Shown: positions 37,436 to 52,010 of the stretch, piece by piece
Numbering within the stretch: the first letter of the stretch is position 1
Layout of the letters: each line of letters starts with the position of its first letter
Assembly (NCBI GenBank): GCA_028023455.1
Contig: JAQFVV010012405.1
Span: 12,073,423 to 12,137,422 of the forward strand
DNA length: 64,000 nucleotides
Source: Epiperipatus broadwayi
Taxonomy: Eukaryota > Onychophora > Udeonychophora > Euonychophora > Peripatidae
Direction: 5' to 3'
Notes under the pieces: generated by a model
What the model was told of the DNA's origin: nothing
Database searches by the model: none
The model's input: the letters and a program-made list of their open reading frames with translations, nothing else
Position numbers and translations under genes: made by a program

Positions 37436-38564
37436 TGTAAACATGAAAGAATTTATTTTTATTGATTATTATAAAAATATTTTAAATAAAGTCCAGAAAA
37501 TTCTTGTTTATTTGTATCTTGGTTAGATCAATGATGAAAACATGTCCACCTTGTTTAGTTTTTTCAGTGTCAACCTGATCCCCAAAATTTTTAATAGATT
37601 CCAGTAATGAATATTTTTATTATGATGCCATGTTTGATGTTTTGTATGCAATTAAATCTTTTTTACAGATATTACAAAATTTATTTATAGACTATATTAT
37701 AAATATTTTAACCTTCTAATAATTAAAATTCTAAAACATGAAACTGAAGGTCTTACTGATAACAATGGCAAACATCGTTATTGGTTTCAACATATCTATT
37801 CAAAAAAGTAAAAAAAAAAAAAGAAATATTAGATATTAGAATTTTATGTTATTAAAAATGATATATTTAGAATTAGTTATCATCAAAGAAACAAAAAAAA
37901 TTATAAAAATTAATAAATTATTAATTATTATTAAAATATTTCATTTACAGATTTTACAAAAAATATTTTAGATTTTAGCCTCTAATGGCTTTTCTGTGGT
38001 CATTTCCAGTTTTTGTAACATGGGATGTATTTTTCAAAATAAAATGTTTTCAATGACAACCTCTCATAGTGACATAGTTTTTGTTTTATTAATAAGGCTT
38101 TTACAAAAGTATTGCATCATAGTCATTTAAAAACTACTAAAATTTACATTTTGTTATAATTTTTGCAGAGGAAATGAATCTAAAGCAGCAGACAATCACA
38201 AATCACCAACTTTTTCATAGTTTTGCCAAAACAATAAAATATGCTGTCAGTCACAGACAAAGATTCATAAAGGTCTGTATACTGCTGACATCTCTTGTAA
38301 TTTTTTTTAATTAATACATTAAAAATGGAAGCTTCTTAGAAAGAATCACTGTAGCCTGTCACACACCTTAATTTAACATATACAATGCTTTAAAACTACA
38401 TAGCAAAGTAGCAATCACTGTGCCATCACAGTACCTAAATTGTCAAATATGATAGTGCTATCACAGTTTACTTTTGTGAAACAGTTAAAATCCTTATGGT
38501 CAAATTGGACTATTTAGAAAATGACTAATACATACTGTTTTCTTTGAAGTTGTTCTGTGAGCTA
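37433..38564. other. Anonymous AT-rich sequence
   Basis: Nothing recognised. Confidence 0.5.
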
Positions 38565-38568
38565 TTAA

Positions 38569-39463
38569 CACTGCTGAATTTCAGGCCAACAAAAAATCAC
38601 CTTTTAGACAATTCACACTCTGGTGAATTTTTTCATACATATTATATGTTAAAATGCATGTAAAATGGTATCTTTTATTATATAAAAATTTTGCCTGAAA
38701 AATTTGCACTAAAAGGCACAAAATTCAAAATTCCCACTCTTACAATAGACATAAGCCCCACTCTGACATGTTCAGCCATTTTCTGTTGCCAAGACTGTAA
38801 AACATTGGCATTTTATGACTTTATAGTTCCAATGATGCAAAAATTTGTTTATTTGTGAATTTATTATGGTTTTAGGTATTTTTTAAAAAATAATTTACAT
38901 TATATTTATTAGATATCAAGAAATATAAATTATTAAAAACTTATTTTGACTTGAAATACTTTATTTTCAAAAATATAATATTATATTAGCAGCTAATGTA
39001 AATATGGCCTGAAGCAAATTACAAGACTAGCTTTGACATAAACAATCTACTTTATATTTATGAGTAAGAAAATATCACAATTTTGCAATAAATATTCAAA
39101 AAATTTAAACTTTTAAAGCATAATTCATTAGATATAAGAGAAATAAATAATTGTTCATTTGGATGTTTAAAAATAATAAGAATTAAAAAATATTTCATTG
39201 TTTTTATAAACTGAAAACAATCTTTCGAGAAATGATGATGTATAAAATCTTTGTTTCGATTATATCCTCATTTTTGTAATATTTACAGAAGCAAAATGTG
39301 AACATTTAAAATTTATTTCAGTAGTAAACAAAAATATCTATAAAATGAAGTCAAATTCATTATTTTCTGATAAGTAATAATTATTTTATCATATATTTTA
39401 TGTTGATGTGTGAGACAAAGAAAAATGTCACAAATATCAGAAAAATAGCAAAATTTGGCAGGG
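38569..39463 (+). mobile_element. TTAA-flanked MITE, family P, copy 4
   Basis: TTAA at 38,565-38,568 and 39,464-39,467. The ends CACTGCTGAATTT and (complement) CCCTGCCAAATTT match at 10 of 13. The body has the family landmarks CTGGTGAATTTTTTCATA, CTGACATGTTCAGCCA and TTCCAATGATGCAAAAA. It has a single copy of the 200-base segment that is duplicated in the 28.3 kb copy. Confidence 0.85.
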
Positions 39464-39467
39464 TTAA

Positions 39468-41639
39468 CATTTTCTGATTTCTTTTTAAATGAATGACTTA
39501 ATATTTATGTTAATTCACATTTATGCTGACAAACTAAATTTAAAATGAAAAAATATTAAAAATAACTGGAATAGAATGATTTTAAAAAATCTATATCAAA
39601 AACCAACACTGTATATTGTTATAAATTTTTCTGACTTTAAGATGATTAAAAGACTACTAATTTTGAGTTTATTTGTCATTGGCTTTGAAAATAAATATTT
39701 AGAATTATCATCATAAATACATTTGAATTGTAAACTAAGTGATTTACTTTTTGAACATTGATGGTAATCAATGTGCATTATACGTATTTACATAGCAATG
39801 GTATAAATGTAGTAATCTGAATTTTTAAAAATTTAATACTTTTTATAAAACTTTATTTTGAAAATTATAGTCTTTATATTTATTTTTCTATATCATAATG
39901 ATTGAATTAAAAATGCTGAATATAAAAAAGTTTTTGATATTATGAATTTTAGATAATGCTCATGAATTATCTGAGAAAATTGAATAATGCTAAGTCATGA
40001 AATCTAAAAGGAGTGAGCATATGAGATCAGCAAAGAGTAAGTCTGACTACAAGTTCACCCAGGATTAAACAAAAATAATAATTGTTCATCATTATGAACA
40101 ATTAACAACAAAATCAACAGTCAAGATCTGACTGGATTTGCAATGGGTTCACTAGGAATAAAAGAGGTATATTATAAACAGACTAATTATTTAGCCACTG
40201 CCATACTTGAGGCACATTATATAAACAATAATCTGGATGCACATATTTAGGTGCTAATCTATCAGAATATATCCAAAAAATAATGTTGGGATACTGAAAT
40301 ATACTGATCATCATCAATGCTCTGGCCATATAGTACTATTAATGTAGCGGCCAATATAATCACAATTTTTAATAATAAAAACAAATGTAGTTCATGGACT
40401 ATAAAGAATATACATGTGTGCCATCCAGAGTTCTCAATTGGATTTTTAAACACCGCATTATCCTTGATCTCTATAAGTAACTAACTATTATGCACTAATC
40501 CAGCCCAGGAAGCAAGAACACTTTGAACTGTTACTGCGAGCGATGAATATATAAATGTAATATTTTAAACCTATTTTAGTATGAATAATGACTATGAAAA
40601 GATAGTTAAAACATTGGAAACAAGTGCGTAATGTATTGGAATATATATGGATTTATGTAAATAAATAAAGTTTAGACATTAAGAATTTTTCATTCTAATA
40701 CATGCGCTATATTTTTTTTGATAATATCTCAATGATGTTTTGTTGATTATTGTGAAAACGCTCGAATTAAGATTCAAGATATAGACCTTTGTTACGATGA
40801 AAATTTTTTACTGTTTAAATTATATACTGTCTCTGTACTAGCAAATAGAATCAAATGTTATATAAATAATGTTTTTTTTTAAAAAAGGAAAGTAATTCTA
40901 TTGGATATTTTTATATATGAAATATAAACCAATATTGAATAATATTTTTTGTAATTTACACTATCTATAAAAATGTTATAATTTTTCAATATTGTTGAAA
41001 TAATTGATTTCTGCTAAACATATATTTGCTATTTTTCTCACAAGTCATACTTAGACTACTGCTGGTTAAGTAAATTTCTTAAAAGAAAATTTATAAAACT
41101 TATTTTTCATTTTTTCATCTTATTTTATTTCTTTTTTGATGTTGGTGACCCTGAGGTCATCATAGTCAAAAATTTGGTATAGAGGTTACACGTTTAATTG
41201 TACATGCTGAAATAAAAATAATAAACCTCTGCAAATTTGACTTCATTATATTTATATAATAAAATATATGATTTTTATTTATTTTTAGTTATAACCTAGA
41301 AATTATTATAAAAAGTAATATAAAAATATAAATATCACAAACAAAAAAAAAATTGCAACAACAGACACATATATTTCAAAAGATATAATTATTGTATGTG
41401 CTGAAATGTGAGAAAAAAATTTAAAACATTACAAATATAATTACTTATTTATTTTTTAATTATAACTGAAAAATTATTTTCACAACTACATCAATACTGA
41501 CTTAACGGTTGTTGCACTTCTAAGATGCTTTTTACTATTAAATATCACACATCCTTTTGGAACATATTCTATAACCAACTGACAACTTAGACATTATTGT
41601 TAAAGTCAAATGTAAATTTAATTATCACCTTAAATCAAT
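39468..41639. other. Anonymous AT-rich sequence
   Basis: Nothing recognised. Confidence 0.5.
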
Positions 41640-42112
41640 ACACCTATTATATGTAACAATATTTTAAATATAGGGGATTTGAACTCAGACTTTCAAACCC
41701 ATTTACTATCCACACTATCTCATGCTACCGATTCACATGACCCCACACATGCAACAATATTGACATCAGCATGGGATTTGGGGATTCTATCATCAGAATT
41801 TCAGTGGTATGGATGAGTTAAGAATTGGAGGTTAGAATAGGTTGAAGTCTGTTCATTAAAGTGTAAGGATTTGCTATCTTAATATAAACTGAGCACTGAT
41901 TATATATATGTATGGGAGATGGTAATCTGGCCCAACTGATGAGTGCTGGTTTAGCATGACATACATATGTTGGTGATTATTTATCTATTCTGCATGTGTG
42001 TGGTCATGTGTATCAGTAGTAAGAAATAGTGTGGATAGTGAAGGGGCTTGAAAGTCTGAGTTCAAATCCTCTATATTTACAATTAGACTCCAGGTATAAG
42101 AGTGTCTGGTAT
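41640..42112 (+). mobile_element. Family F foldback element, complete copy 1
   Basis: The left arm (GGGGATTTGAACTCAGACTT, CACACTATCTCATG, ACACATGCAAC) and right arm (its complement, ending GAAAGTCTGAGTTCAAATCC) enclose a unique middle containing GGTAATCTGGCCCAACTGATGA and GTGCTGGTTTAGCATGA. The same middle, reversed, is in the 45.3 kb copy. Arms have diverged. The terminal GAGTTCAAATCCTC also fits a tRNA B-box, so a SINE-derived origin of the arms is possible. Confidence 0.8.
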
Positions 42113-43650
42113 TTCAAATATAATAATATTTTATAAGAAAGTTAATTTATATCTCTCAGACCAACTGCGATCTCTAGAGGATTAATTTGTTTTCTAATTC
42201 TGTTTTTATGAATCTCTAAAGTATCTTGCACATGTGAATTTTATACCATCCAATGGGTTTCTTTATAATATTTAAAATTATTGATAATTTTATAGTATTT
42301 TTGTTTGAAGTTATTATGTTTTCAATAATAATGTTAATCATCTCTTTCTAACTCTGATTTTTCAGGATTATATTTAAAATTATTATATTATGCAGCAATT
42401 TAATTTAAAAAATAATAAATATAATAAATTCCCATTGATAAAGTTACAAACTAACATATAAATGGCATAAATTTGCAATTTAAGCCCTGCATGACATGAC
42501 AGAAATTTCTTCATGGGTTTTATTTGTTCATTAATAATATTAATAATATTGACCAGTACTTATAAACTAGATCTTTATTTAAATCTTCCACATATTTTTT
42601 ATTAAATTTTAAAAACATTTGCAAATAAATTTAATCCACACTTCAAAATTTAAGCTGTTTAGACATATGGGGAGATATATATTATTGTAAATTACTTACT
42701 CTCTGCTTTTAGTATGTTTTTAATTAATCAAAATCATATTTACTGTCTTCGACATTCTATCTTTAATTATTACCTATTTAGGAAGCTCAAGAACGTGAGT
42801 TCTTCTTAATCAGATCATTATTATAAACATCATTTATTTATAAAATGTTATTTTTTTTTATATTTGCATAAATAAAAATAGATTTAAAAAACATTGATTC
42901 AAAATAACTGAATGGCTCTGTTTATGCTTAATCTAATACTAATGTGCTCAAATATCATGTGACCTCCTAAATAATTTATCATAGGTTTTAATGTTAATGA
43001 TTAAGTCATCAAAGAATGCCAAGTTAGATGAACCTTTATTATTGAAATGTCAATTTAAAATTATTTTGCAATAATTTTCTTAATTTTTTTTTTAGTATTT
43101 ATAAAAAAAATAGGTCAGTTGCTCTGGAGGTTATGTGTCATCGGAACTTCAGAAGCACTCGGTTTCAATGTCATTTCGGAAATGTCTTGTAAATTTAATA
43201 CAACCCTGCTGCTAAAACACGAAATACTTAAAAAGAGATTTATCTTTCTTTTATTATTATATATACTCTTAAATAAAACTTTTTAAAATATATTAGAGCT
43301 TTTTTTCTTTAAGTATCTAATATTGAAATGTTTGATTTTTCTTTTCTTTTTTCTTTTTTAGAATATGTTTAATGTATGTAGGATAAATCCTAAAATATTT
43401 CCAATAACCATTTACAAATAACTGAATTAAATACATATATTTTTTCTCAAAATTTTCAATAATCTTTTAGTTATAAATATGAAGACTTTTTTAAAAAAAA
43501 AAAGTTTATAAATGTAAAATTGAAAAGCATTTTTGCAAGACAATTTTTTTACATTTTTATAAAGATTTAATACTATAAATGTATTTTTTAATCTTTATTT
43601 AAAATACTTTTTATAATAGATTAAAGTGGAAATACTAATATTTCTATTAC
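42113..43650. other. Anonymous AT-rich sequence
   Basis: A tRNA-like stretch (GGTCAGTTGCTCTGGAGGTTATG then CGGTTTCAATGTC) near 43,112-43,175 could be a SINE remnant; its boxes are weak. Nothing else recognised. Confidence 0.4.
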
Positions 43651-43673
43651 TACTTCTACTACTATTACTGCTG

Positions 43674-43918
<245 letters not shown>

Positions 43919-44794
43919 ATAATATTTATGCAGCCAACTGGTCATTATTAAAATTACAGGCTAATTTATAAGAGCATGCAAAACTAGACATTATATAAGC
44001 CTAGCCTATTCAAACAAAACCGGCAATGAACAAAAAATTAAAAGGACAATATAAAATACGGATTTTCACACAGCTGAACAAATGAATAAAACTTTTGACC
44101 AATGAACAAAGACAATAACAGAATATTAGCGAGAAATGGAAGGAAGGACACTAACTAACAACAAGATCAGAAATGAATAATAAAATTAAACAATGCTAGC
44201 AATAACAAAAATACCATAATATGAAAAAATCTACTATGGAAACCCAGGCTTTCTAAAGTATTGTAATGGAATAGGTTAACAGTTGTAGATCCCTATTCAA
44301 CACATCCATCTCTATGTAAATAGCAATGAAAATCTCAATCATACCAAATCTGTAAAAATTACCATGCCACTGTAGCTAAGGCATAAGTATGTAAATATCA
44401 TGTAATTTTTGTTGACAATAAAGCATATTATTGAAACATAATAATAATAAGAAGAAAAAAGAAAAAAGAAGAAGACAATCCCCAAAACTTAAACACCTGA
44501 TCCAAATTACACCAACAGAAAAGTCTCCCCCACCTACACTATATATTAATTCAATCATATACCAATATAAGATTACCCCTAATATACCAGAACAGTATGA
44601 AAACAAATAAACATACTCGCAAATATACAACTACATACAACAGGAACAAAACATAAATGAACCCACAATGTTGGGATTAAATAATAAAAAATTGATACAT
44701 GACTATAAAAAATGAGCCTAAATTCTTTAATTTTATACTGAAAATTAATATTCTTGTCATGCCAACAGCAAGCTTTCTTCATCATAAGAGAATA
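43919..44794 (+). other. Possible decayed LINE sequence
   Basis: TATGCAGCCAACTGGTCATTATTAAA at about 43,926 resembles TATGCAGCCACATGGTCACGATTAAA at 45,126 in the LINE 3' end downstream, which suggests a second copy of that terminus. The rest is richer in A on the plus strand, like the LINE coding part, but I could not read a convincing protein. Confidence 0.35.
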
Positions 44795-45170
44795 TATATC
44801 TCGATAGATCCTTTGTGTGGATTGTGCCTTAGGATAGAAGAAATACTACAACCCTTCATCTACCAATGTCAGGCACTAGAACAAACAAGGAAAATAATGT
44901 GTAATACATATAAAAGACAGAGCACCACAATTGGCCAGATCAGCAATGCTTATAAAACCAAATCCACACCAAGCATTAGGGGAGCTACTTTTATCCTATA
45001 TGTCTTTTGGTGCACAAGATGTACATTCTTATTTGGCAACAACACTAGGAGACACCCATCTACATTTCATTATAAATTAGCCCAGATACAAAATATAGTC
45101 AAGACTATAACAAGTCCATCCCTATATGCAGCCACATGGTCACGATTAAAGCACAAAGCAATGTTGTAAT
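44795..45170 (+). pseudogene. Non-LTR retrotransposon C-terminal end with (TAA)n tail
   Basis: About 120 open codons include PLCGLCLRIEEILQPFIYQC, which fits the C-terminal Cys/His knuckle of many LINEs (C-x2-C-x7/8-H-x4-C) except that the His position is Pro. SLYAATWSRLKHKAML and a stop follow at 45,168. About five bases later a long (TAA)n tract begins, which fits the 3' tails of I-like or RTE-like LINEs. No reverse-transcriptase block is readable upstream, so the copy is 5'-truncated or its upstream part has decayed. Clade uncertain. Confidence 0.7.
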
Positions 45171-45172
45171 TC

Positions 45173-45333
<161 letters not shown>

Positions 45334-45334
45334 G

Positions 45335-45945
<611 letters not shown>

Positions 45946-47753
45946 ATAATAATATTGGTCTTTAAATTCTATACAAATTGTCTGAATGTATGTTAAATTT
46001 GTTCTAACTTACAAAACATCAATCAATTATACAACAATTATTATTCTATTTGCATATCAAAATAAAAGTTTCTATCAATAAATTATTTATATGATTTGTG
46101 CAACAGTGTACTTTCCACAAAATTATATTTTATAATTAAAAATCAATATTTTATAATGATATTAACATATTAACAAATGCAGAGGATACAATTTTTAGTT
46201 ATAGTCAAAACTTTTATTTCCCTGAGTGTTAGGATAAAAACTTAACACTTCTAAATTAAGTTGTAGCTATATAAAAACAAACTTTATTATCATCATTATA
46301 GTAAAGATTTAATCGCAGATATTACATTTAGTATACATGATTTGATAATGACTGATGAGTATTGGATCAGCACAAAATGCATCCTGGGAATCATTTGCTA
46401 TTTATCATGTAGTTATTCATGTGTTTTCAAAAGAAGGTGTATTTGTTTATTGTATAACACTGAATTTTACAGTATTATTAATTTGATTTCTTCTTTTATT
46501 ATTGTTAACATCAGTACAGATATAAGATTTAATTATATGTATTATAATTTATACTACATAATATATTCTTACAATATATTGTTATAGTTCTCGATTTGAA
46601 ATAAAACTGGTATAGATATTACAGTATTTGCCTGCTAAATTTAGGAATTTGATTTAAAAATACAAGATTTTCAATTTTCTTTTAAGTAACTGAAAAACAT
46701 CAAGAATGTTTTATTTAAGACAATTGTTTGTATAAAAATAACCAAACTACATGTTTAATATATGTTGTAAAATGAATATCTAGTTTGTTAGAGTAAAAAA
46801 AAAAACTGAATATCCTCAACTGCTATTTACTAAATAACCTGGTAAATAACATGATTTCATTGTTTCTATTAAGGAATGCAGATTTGATAATGTTTAAATA
46901 TATTTTATGTCATTATATGATTATCATGTCCCATTTTTTAAGGAAATCTTAACTTATTTACTAATGTTCTCCTGTTAAAAAAATATTTTACTTAGATTCA
47001 AACTTCATATTGTTGACACAGTAAGAAATCGATTTGGTCACTATACTATGTCATCCTGCATAATTAATTATTGAAAATTTATTTAAAAACTTTTGCCTCA
47101 AAATTTTAATTTCAATATATGTATACAGTCTCAGTTTGAATTTAGATTGACTATACTTTATTCTTTTAAACCTATGTAGAAATGTTTTAGATAGCTGTTA
47201 CTAATCAATCAAGTTAACCATGCAGTAAAAAGGTAAATGAGACTTTTAATAAGTAACTTATTATAGAGCAAATGTCACTCCAACAGATTCTCATAGGAAA
47301 AAGCAATACTTCTCAAGATTTTCAATTAGCTGATGATGAAAGATTTGAGTGTTTTTCTAACTTGCTTTATTCTATCATTCTCAACATTTTATATATTCAT
47401 TTACCAAGGGGATTTGTATCTGCAGTGAGTTTGGATCAGAGATCTGAGGGGAAATTCCTCATCCCAGATCATAAAAATGGCAGATGCTTGCATGTATTTT
47501 ACAACACTAAGCCTTTCAATTATATAGTTATGGTAGGTAAATGGGTATTGAACTATATCTAATTAGACAATAAAAGAATAAAAAAGGTTACATATTCTTT
47601 TCATCTAGAAATTGGTAAGCTTGATAATTGCCTACTCATGCATTGTTTCTTTAGAAGAGGTTATTAGAAAGGCCTCTTTTTTTCTAGTGGGATTATTTTA
47701 AAATTGTTTTGCTTACTTTTTACCAACATGCTGCAAAGTAATGTAAATGCATA
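45946..47753. other. Anonymous AT-rich sequence
   Basis: A 96-codon frame at 47,272-47,562 and an 81-codon frame at 46,342-46,587 match nothing I know. No splice-flanked exon could be argued. Confidence 0.45.
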
Positions 47754-47757
47754 TTAA

Positions 47758-48500
47758 CCATTTTTTTGCTGATTATTTTATTGGCTGAGTGAGGTAAAAG
47801 TCTAAACTTTTAATTGGTCAATTCACAAACTCAAGCATCAAAATATAGTCATCTTTTAATATTATATTCACTTTAGTTTCGTTTGTAAAAAGTATATTAA
47901 TAATTTGTCAGGTTATGAAAGTGAATGAAAGTTTTTCCAAAAATAAATTTGTATTTATAATTATAAAAATATTCAATAGCAGCAAATCTAAAATGAACGT
48001 TACTCACCAACCAAAAAGTTTTGCTGACATCAGTGATTTCTTTCCCAATTTTACGTTGTGGAAAAGTAAATAATTTTTGCTAAAGTCTTAACTATTTTTT
48101 TAAAATAATTTTATTTTTAGCATATTTTATCAAAATAATTTATAATTTGTCAAAAAATACTCTTAAAATGGTCTAAAACATTTGTTTATTATTTTCATAA
48201 TGAAAGAAAAGAAATCGTAACTCTTTAGTTATTGACAATCCATTTTCTTTGTTGTCGAAATTTAACGGCCAATCAGAACCAAGAAAGGATGACCCTCTTT
48301 CTTTGTTAGACCTTCAATGTTAGTTTTATTGATTTTTTACTTGTAAAATAATTCAAGAGAGGGCAGCATCTTACGGAACTGTTTTTAATCTTTAAAAATA
48401 ATGCAAAATCTTAACAGTAGTGTTAAAAATGACGGAATTAGAGCGACTTGAAGCCGACGTGAAACTGTCATGTTTTTAGCCATAACTAGCAAAAAATGAG
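47758..48500 (+). mobile_element. TTAA-flanked MITE, family B, copy 3
   Basis: TTAA at 47,754-47,757 and 48,501-48,504. Ends CCATTTTTTTGCTGATTAT and (complement) CTCATTTTTTGCTAGTTAT match at about 14 of 19. The body follows copy 1, including AATTCAAGAGAGGGCAGCATC near 48,350 and GGCCAATCAGAACC near 48,268. At about 743 bases it is almost the same length as copy 1 (746) and has no extra internal unit. Confidence 0.88.
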
Positions 48501-48504
48501 TTAA

Positions 48505-50468
48505 TAGACTCAATATATTTTGAACAAAATTAACCCATGCAGTATATTATAGGCTTATTGTTTTTAGTCATTATAAAATATTTAAGTTATTAATGATTTA
48601 TTACTATTATAATTGTATGTGAGTGAATTAAAAGTCATGAGATACCAACTATTGTTTTAATAATCTCACTATTGTAAAGATTATCTCAAAGTCATTATAA
48701 AGAAGGAGCTAATAGACTGTTACTATTAGCAAGATATGACAAGAAATAGTGTACATTAGAGAGCTACAACTAAATATGTTTTTGAAGTGTTTCAAACAGA
48801 AAGCTTTCTGCTGAAAAAAGTAAAAAAAGGATTTCAAAATATCAAAATATAAAATGGAGTGGTATGTTCTACATTGAGTTTTTATTTCTAAACTGTTTTT
48901 TATAAGAGTTTTTCTTCTATGAAGTTGGAGTGACAATACTCATTTATGAGTGGCTAGTGTATATTGTAACATTCACATTTAGATTTAGGCATTCTATTTT
49001 ATACACTAGAAAGTGCAAGTTAATCAAAGTATGAAAAAGTATTTTCAGACCATGTAGAAATTTGGTTGTTTCAAGAACATAGTTATCTTTCCTGATTAAC
49101 TGATCTAATATTTTATTACTATGTTCATGCCAGCATAATCAGTTGTTTATTTATTTAAAAGGGCACCAGAGTCATAAACCCACTGATATCCATCACATCA
49201 CATTGTTAATTAGAAAGAAATAACTAAAATAAGATCATGATTTTGTTTTCTTGTCACTTAAATCTTTTAATAGTAATATTTTTTAAATGAAATTTTTTTA
49301 GAAATTTTTTCCAGGCTTAAACAAGCATGTTGGCAAAGGTAATTTATACAATTTTCTAAACTTAATAATAAAATCTAATAAACTATTTAATAATGTACAA
49401 TGAAAAGTTGATATTAATGAGAAATATTTTGTTATAATGAATTAAAATATTTAAATGCTAAATTATTAACAAAACTGCAAAGAACAAACAATCACCCATC
49501 CAGATAGATTAAATAATTAAAACAATTCAGCAATTAATGTTCACTTCTTTTATAAGTTTCTTCTAGAAGACTGTACATGAAAGTTCCTTGAATAATACAG
49601 TGATTGTCTCTATTGATAGTATGATATATACTTATAGTTTAGGTTTAGTTTGTAACCATTTTGAATTAGACACAAATTAGGGTGTGAATAACTTAGCTTA
49701 CCAGTAAGTTTGTGTAGACTGTAGATTCTTGTAGATTCTACCATGCCAGGTTTTTGGGGGGATGAAAGAACCTGTATACTTTGGATTCTTCTGCAGACAG
49801 TTTCACATTACTGGTCCTTTTTAAGGCTGAACTTGAAAACTTTTTAGAGTGACCTTTTTACCATGAAAGTTGTTTACAAATATTCCGATTTTCCCTCTGC
49901 ATGAAGAATTAGTTCAGCATAGATTGGTTCTGGATACTTCACAATCCAGGACTAGTCAAAAACAAACAGACCAGACCTTGCTCTAAATTGTTTTATTCTT
50001 TCATACTCTGGTCAGTTTTAGATTTCTGCACATATACATTTTTCTCTATTGTTTTTGTTAACAGAGTAGAAGTTAATAATCGTGTACATTTATTTTCTTT
50101 TTTCAAAGATATCTTTTTTATAAATTCTTTTCACCATCTTTAATTAGCTCTAAAACTTTGATTATAATCTCTTGAATATGTAATTTATTTTTATCTGGAT
50201 AAACAATCTATTCATTTTTATTCTCTCAAATTTTAATTATTATTTTAATTAAGTAGATAATAAATACGAAAGAAAAATAACTTTAATTGTACTATTAAAA
50301 AAATGAATTACATAAAAAATTAAATAGTACTTATTGAACTAATTCTATTTTTTTTTTTTTAGCCTTAAATATTACTCTATGCCACACACTCTCCTTATAT
50401 GAATAAATGGTACAATATATATATATGCTAATGTATAATTATAGGAAGTAAATAATGATAGAGATATT
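48505..50468. other. Anonymous sequence, partly less AT-rich
   Basis: The region 49,640-50,000 is less AT-rich than its surroundings and free of simple repeats, but no protein or RNA was recognised on either strand. Confidence 0.45.
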
Positions 50469-50540
50469 TTCTGGGTTCAAACCAAGGCTCCTTTACCCCC
50501 AGAATCTGATACCATATCGAGGCACTAAACCATTTTTACA
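50469..50540 (-). mobile_element. tRNA-derived SINE head
   Basis: On the minus strand an A-box-like TGGTTTAGTGCCTCG precedes a B-box TTGGTTTGAACCCAG by about 50 bases. No body or tail could be delimited. A tRNA gene cannot be excluded by eye, but the stems are poor. Confidence 0.5.
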
Positions 50541-51686
50541 TTAGTTTTATTACTTTAATTTTATTTGATATTAATTGGAAAGCAATTTATGTAAATTGAA
50601 TAGATCTATGCAGAATGTTAATAAAAAACTGAATGGTGAATCGAATAATTATTATTGCTTTAAATATTTAAACAATTAAGAAAATAACAAACATTAAAAA
50701 AAATCCAAATGTATTTTTCCCCGTTTTATTGTTTGGGTTTGTTTATTACTCTATGTATTATTTATTAGTACAATTTACAATGATTAAAAACTTAATATGA
50801 TGAAAAGTAATTTTGTTTTTAAAAAAAAGATAGATCCATTAAGATTTATTATGTAAAAATTAAAAAAAAAAGTCATAAATTTATATATAGAGAGAAGATA
50901 GTTAAGCAGAATATTTAAAATAATTAAATGGGCAAAAAAAAAAAAAAAATACAAAAAAAATTTATCAAAAAATTACCGTTCATTTATTAATTTTTCTTGA
51001 TTTTTATGCAGTTGTTTTAATTTATAGATTCTCTTCTTCACATCTCAATAAACTTTTATATATTATCCAGCCAATTCCTGCTTGATATCTCTCTACGTCT
51101 GCTTCCGAAAGTTTCAATTACCACTGAGTTTTTCGGTTGTTGTCTAGCAGTTTAATTATCGCAATTTAGTTTTTTTTCTTTATACTTGTTTTTTTTTCTC
51201 ACTTATATTCTTTTATCCGTCTTTCAAAAATAACTATAAGTATCTTTTATTATTTTGTTATACTCTATGTATTGTTTATTATTATTATTAATTGTCCAAA
51301 TATGACGTGTTTAAGTATGAACTGATAAATTATATTTATTAACATTTTTTGCAAGTATATGGACTTATGTTTTTTTAGTATTAATTTATTTATATTAAAA
51401 ATACATTATCTCATAATAATTTCACTTTCACTAATAGTTTAACAAAATATTTGCAGTTATTAATTTTCTCTTTGTCTTTTAGATTTTTAAATCATTCTAC
51501 GTATTTGATGTTATTGTAAAATGAGGAATTCAGTTATTAGCAGTCTCTGGATCAAATTCAGTCCTGTTAGGATGCTTTAATGCTTCATGATCTATTAAGG
51601 GATTTATTTTATTATTACATTTATTATTTATTTATATGATATTTATCTTTAATTTTTCAGTTGCTTTTACTCTAATAAATTAGATT
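50541..51686. other. Anonymous AT-rich sequence
   Basis: Homopolymer A tracts near 50,934-50,960; nothing recognised. Confidence 0.5.
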
Positions 51687-51690
51687 TTAA

Positions 51691-52006
51691 ACAAGAAAAT
51701 CTCTTCATACAGTAGTACCACCCTATGCCAACCAGAGTAATCTTTGGATGCCAGAAGGCTTGTGCATAAAATCCCTATCTAATGCCTACTCATCCAATAT
51801 CCCCAGAGTAGTTTCTGGCTTGTGACCTTTGTCAGCAAGCAGTTTTGGATCTGAGAGCACTGCACTAGATCTTAGGAGCCAGAAACTAGTCTGGGATATT
51901 GGATGAGTAGGCATTAGATAGGGATCTTATGCATAAGCCTTCTGGCATCCATTGATCACTCTGGTTGGCACAGGGTGGCACTACTGTATGGAGAGTTTTG
52001 CCTTGT
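51691..52006. mobile_element. Foldback element, family C, copy 2
   Basis: Arms 51,691-51,820 and 51,877-52,006 are close inverted copies: ACAGTAGTACCACCCTATGC, GGATGCCAGAAGGCTT, CCCTATCTAATGCCTACTCA and AGTTTCTGGCT. The loop is about 56 bases. TTAA at 51,687-51,690 and 52,007-52,010 border it, though TTAA may simply belong to the arms. Arms are better preserved than in the 20.9 kb copy. Non-coding. Confidence 0.88.
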
Positions 52007-52010
52007 TTAA

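Noticed and set aside
47272-47562. 96-codon open frame as an exon
   Set aside because: No recognisable domain and no convincing splice context. Length is within chance for this window.
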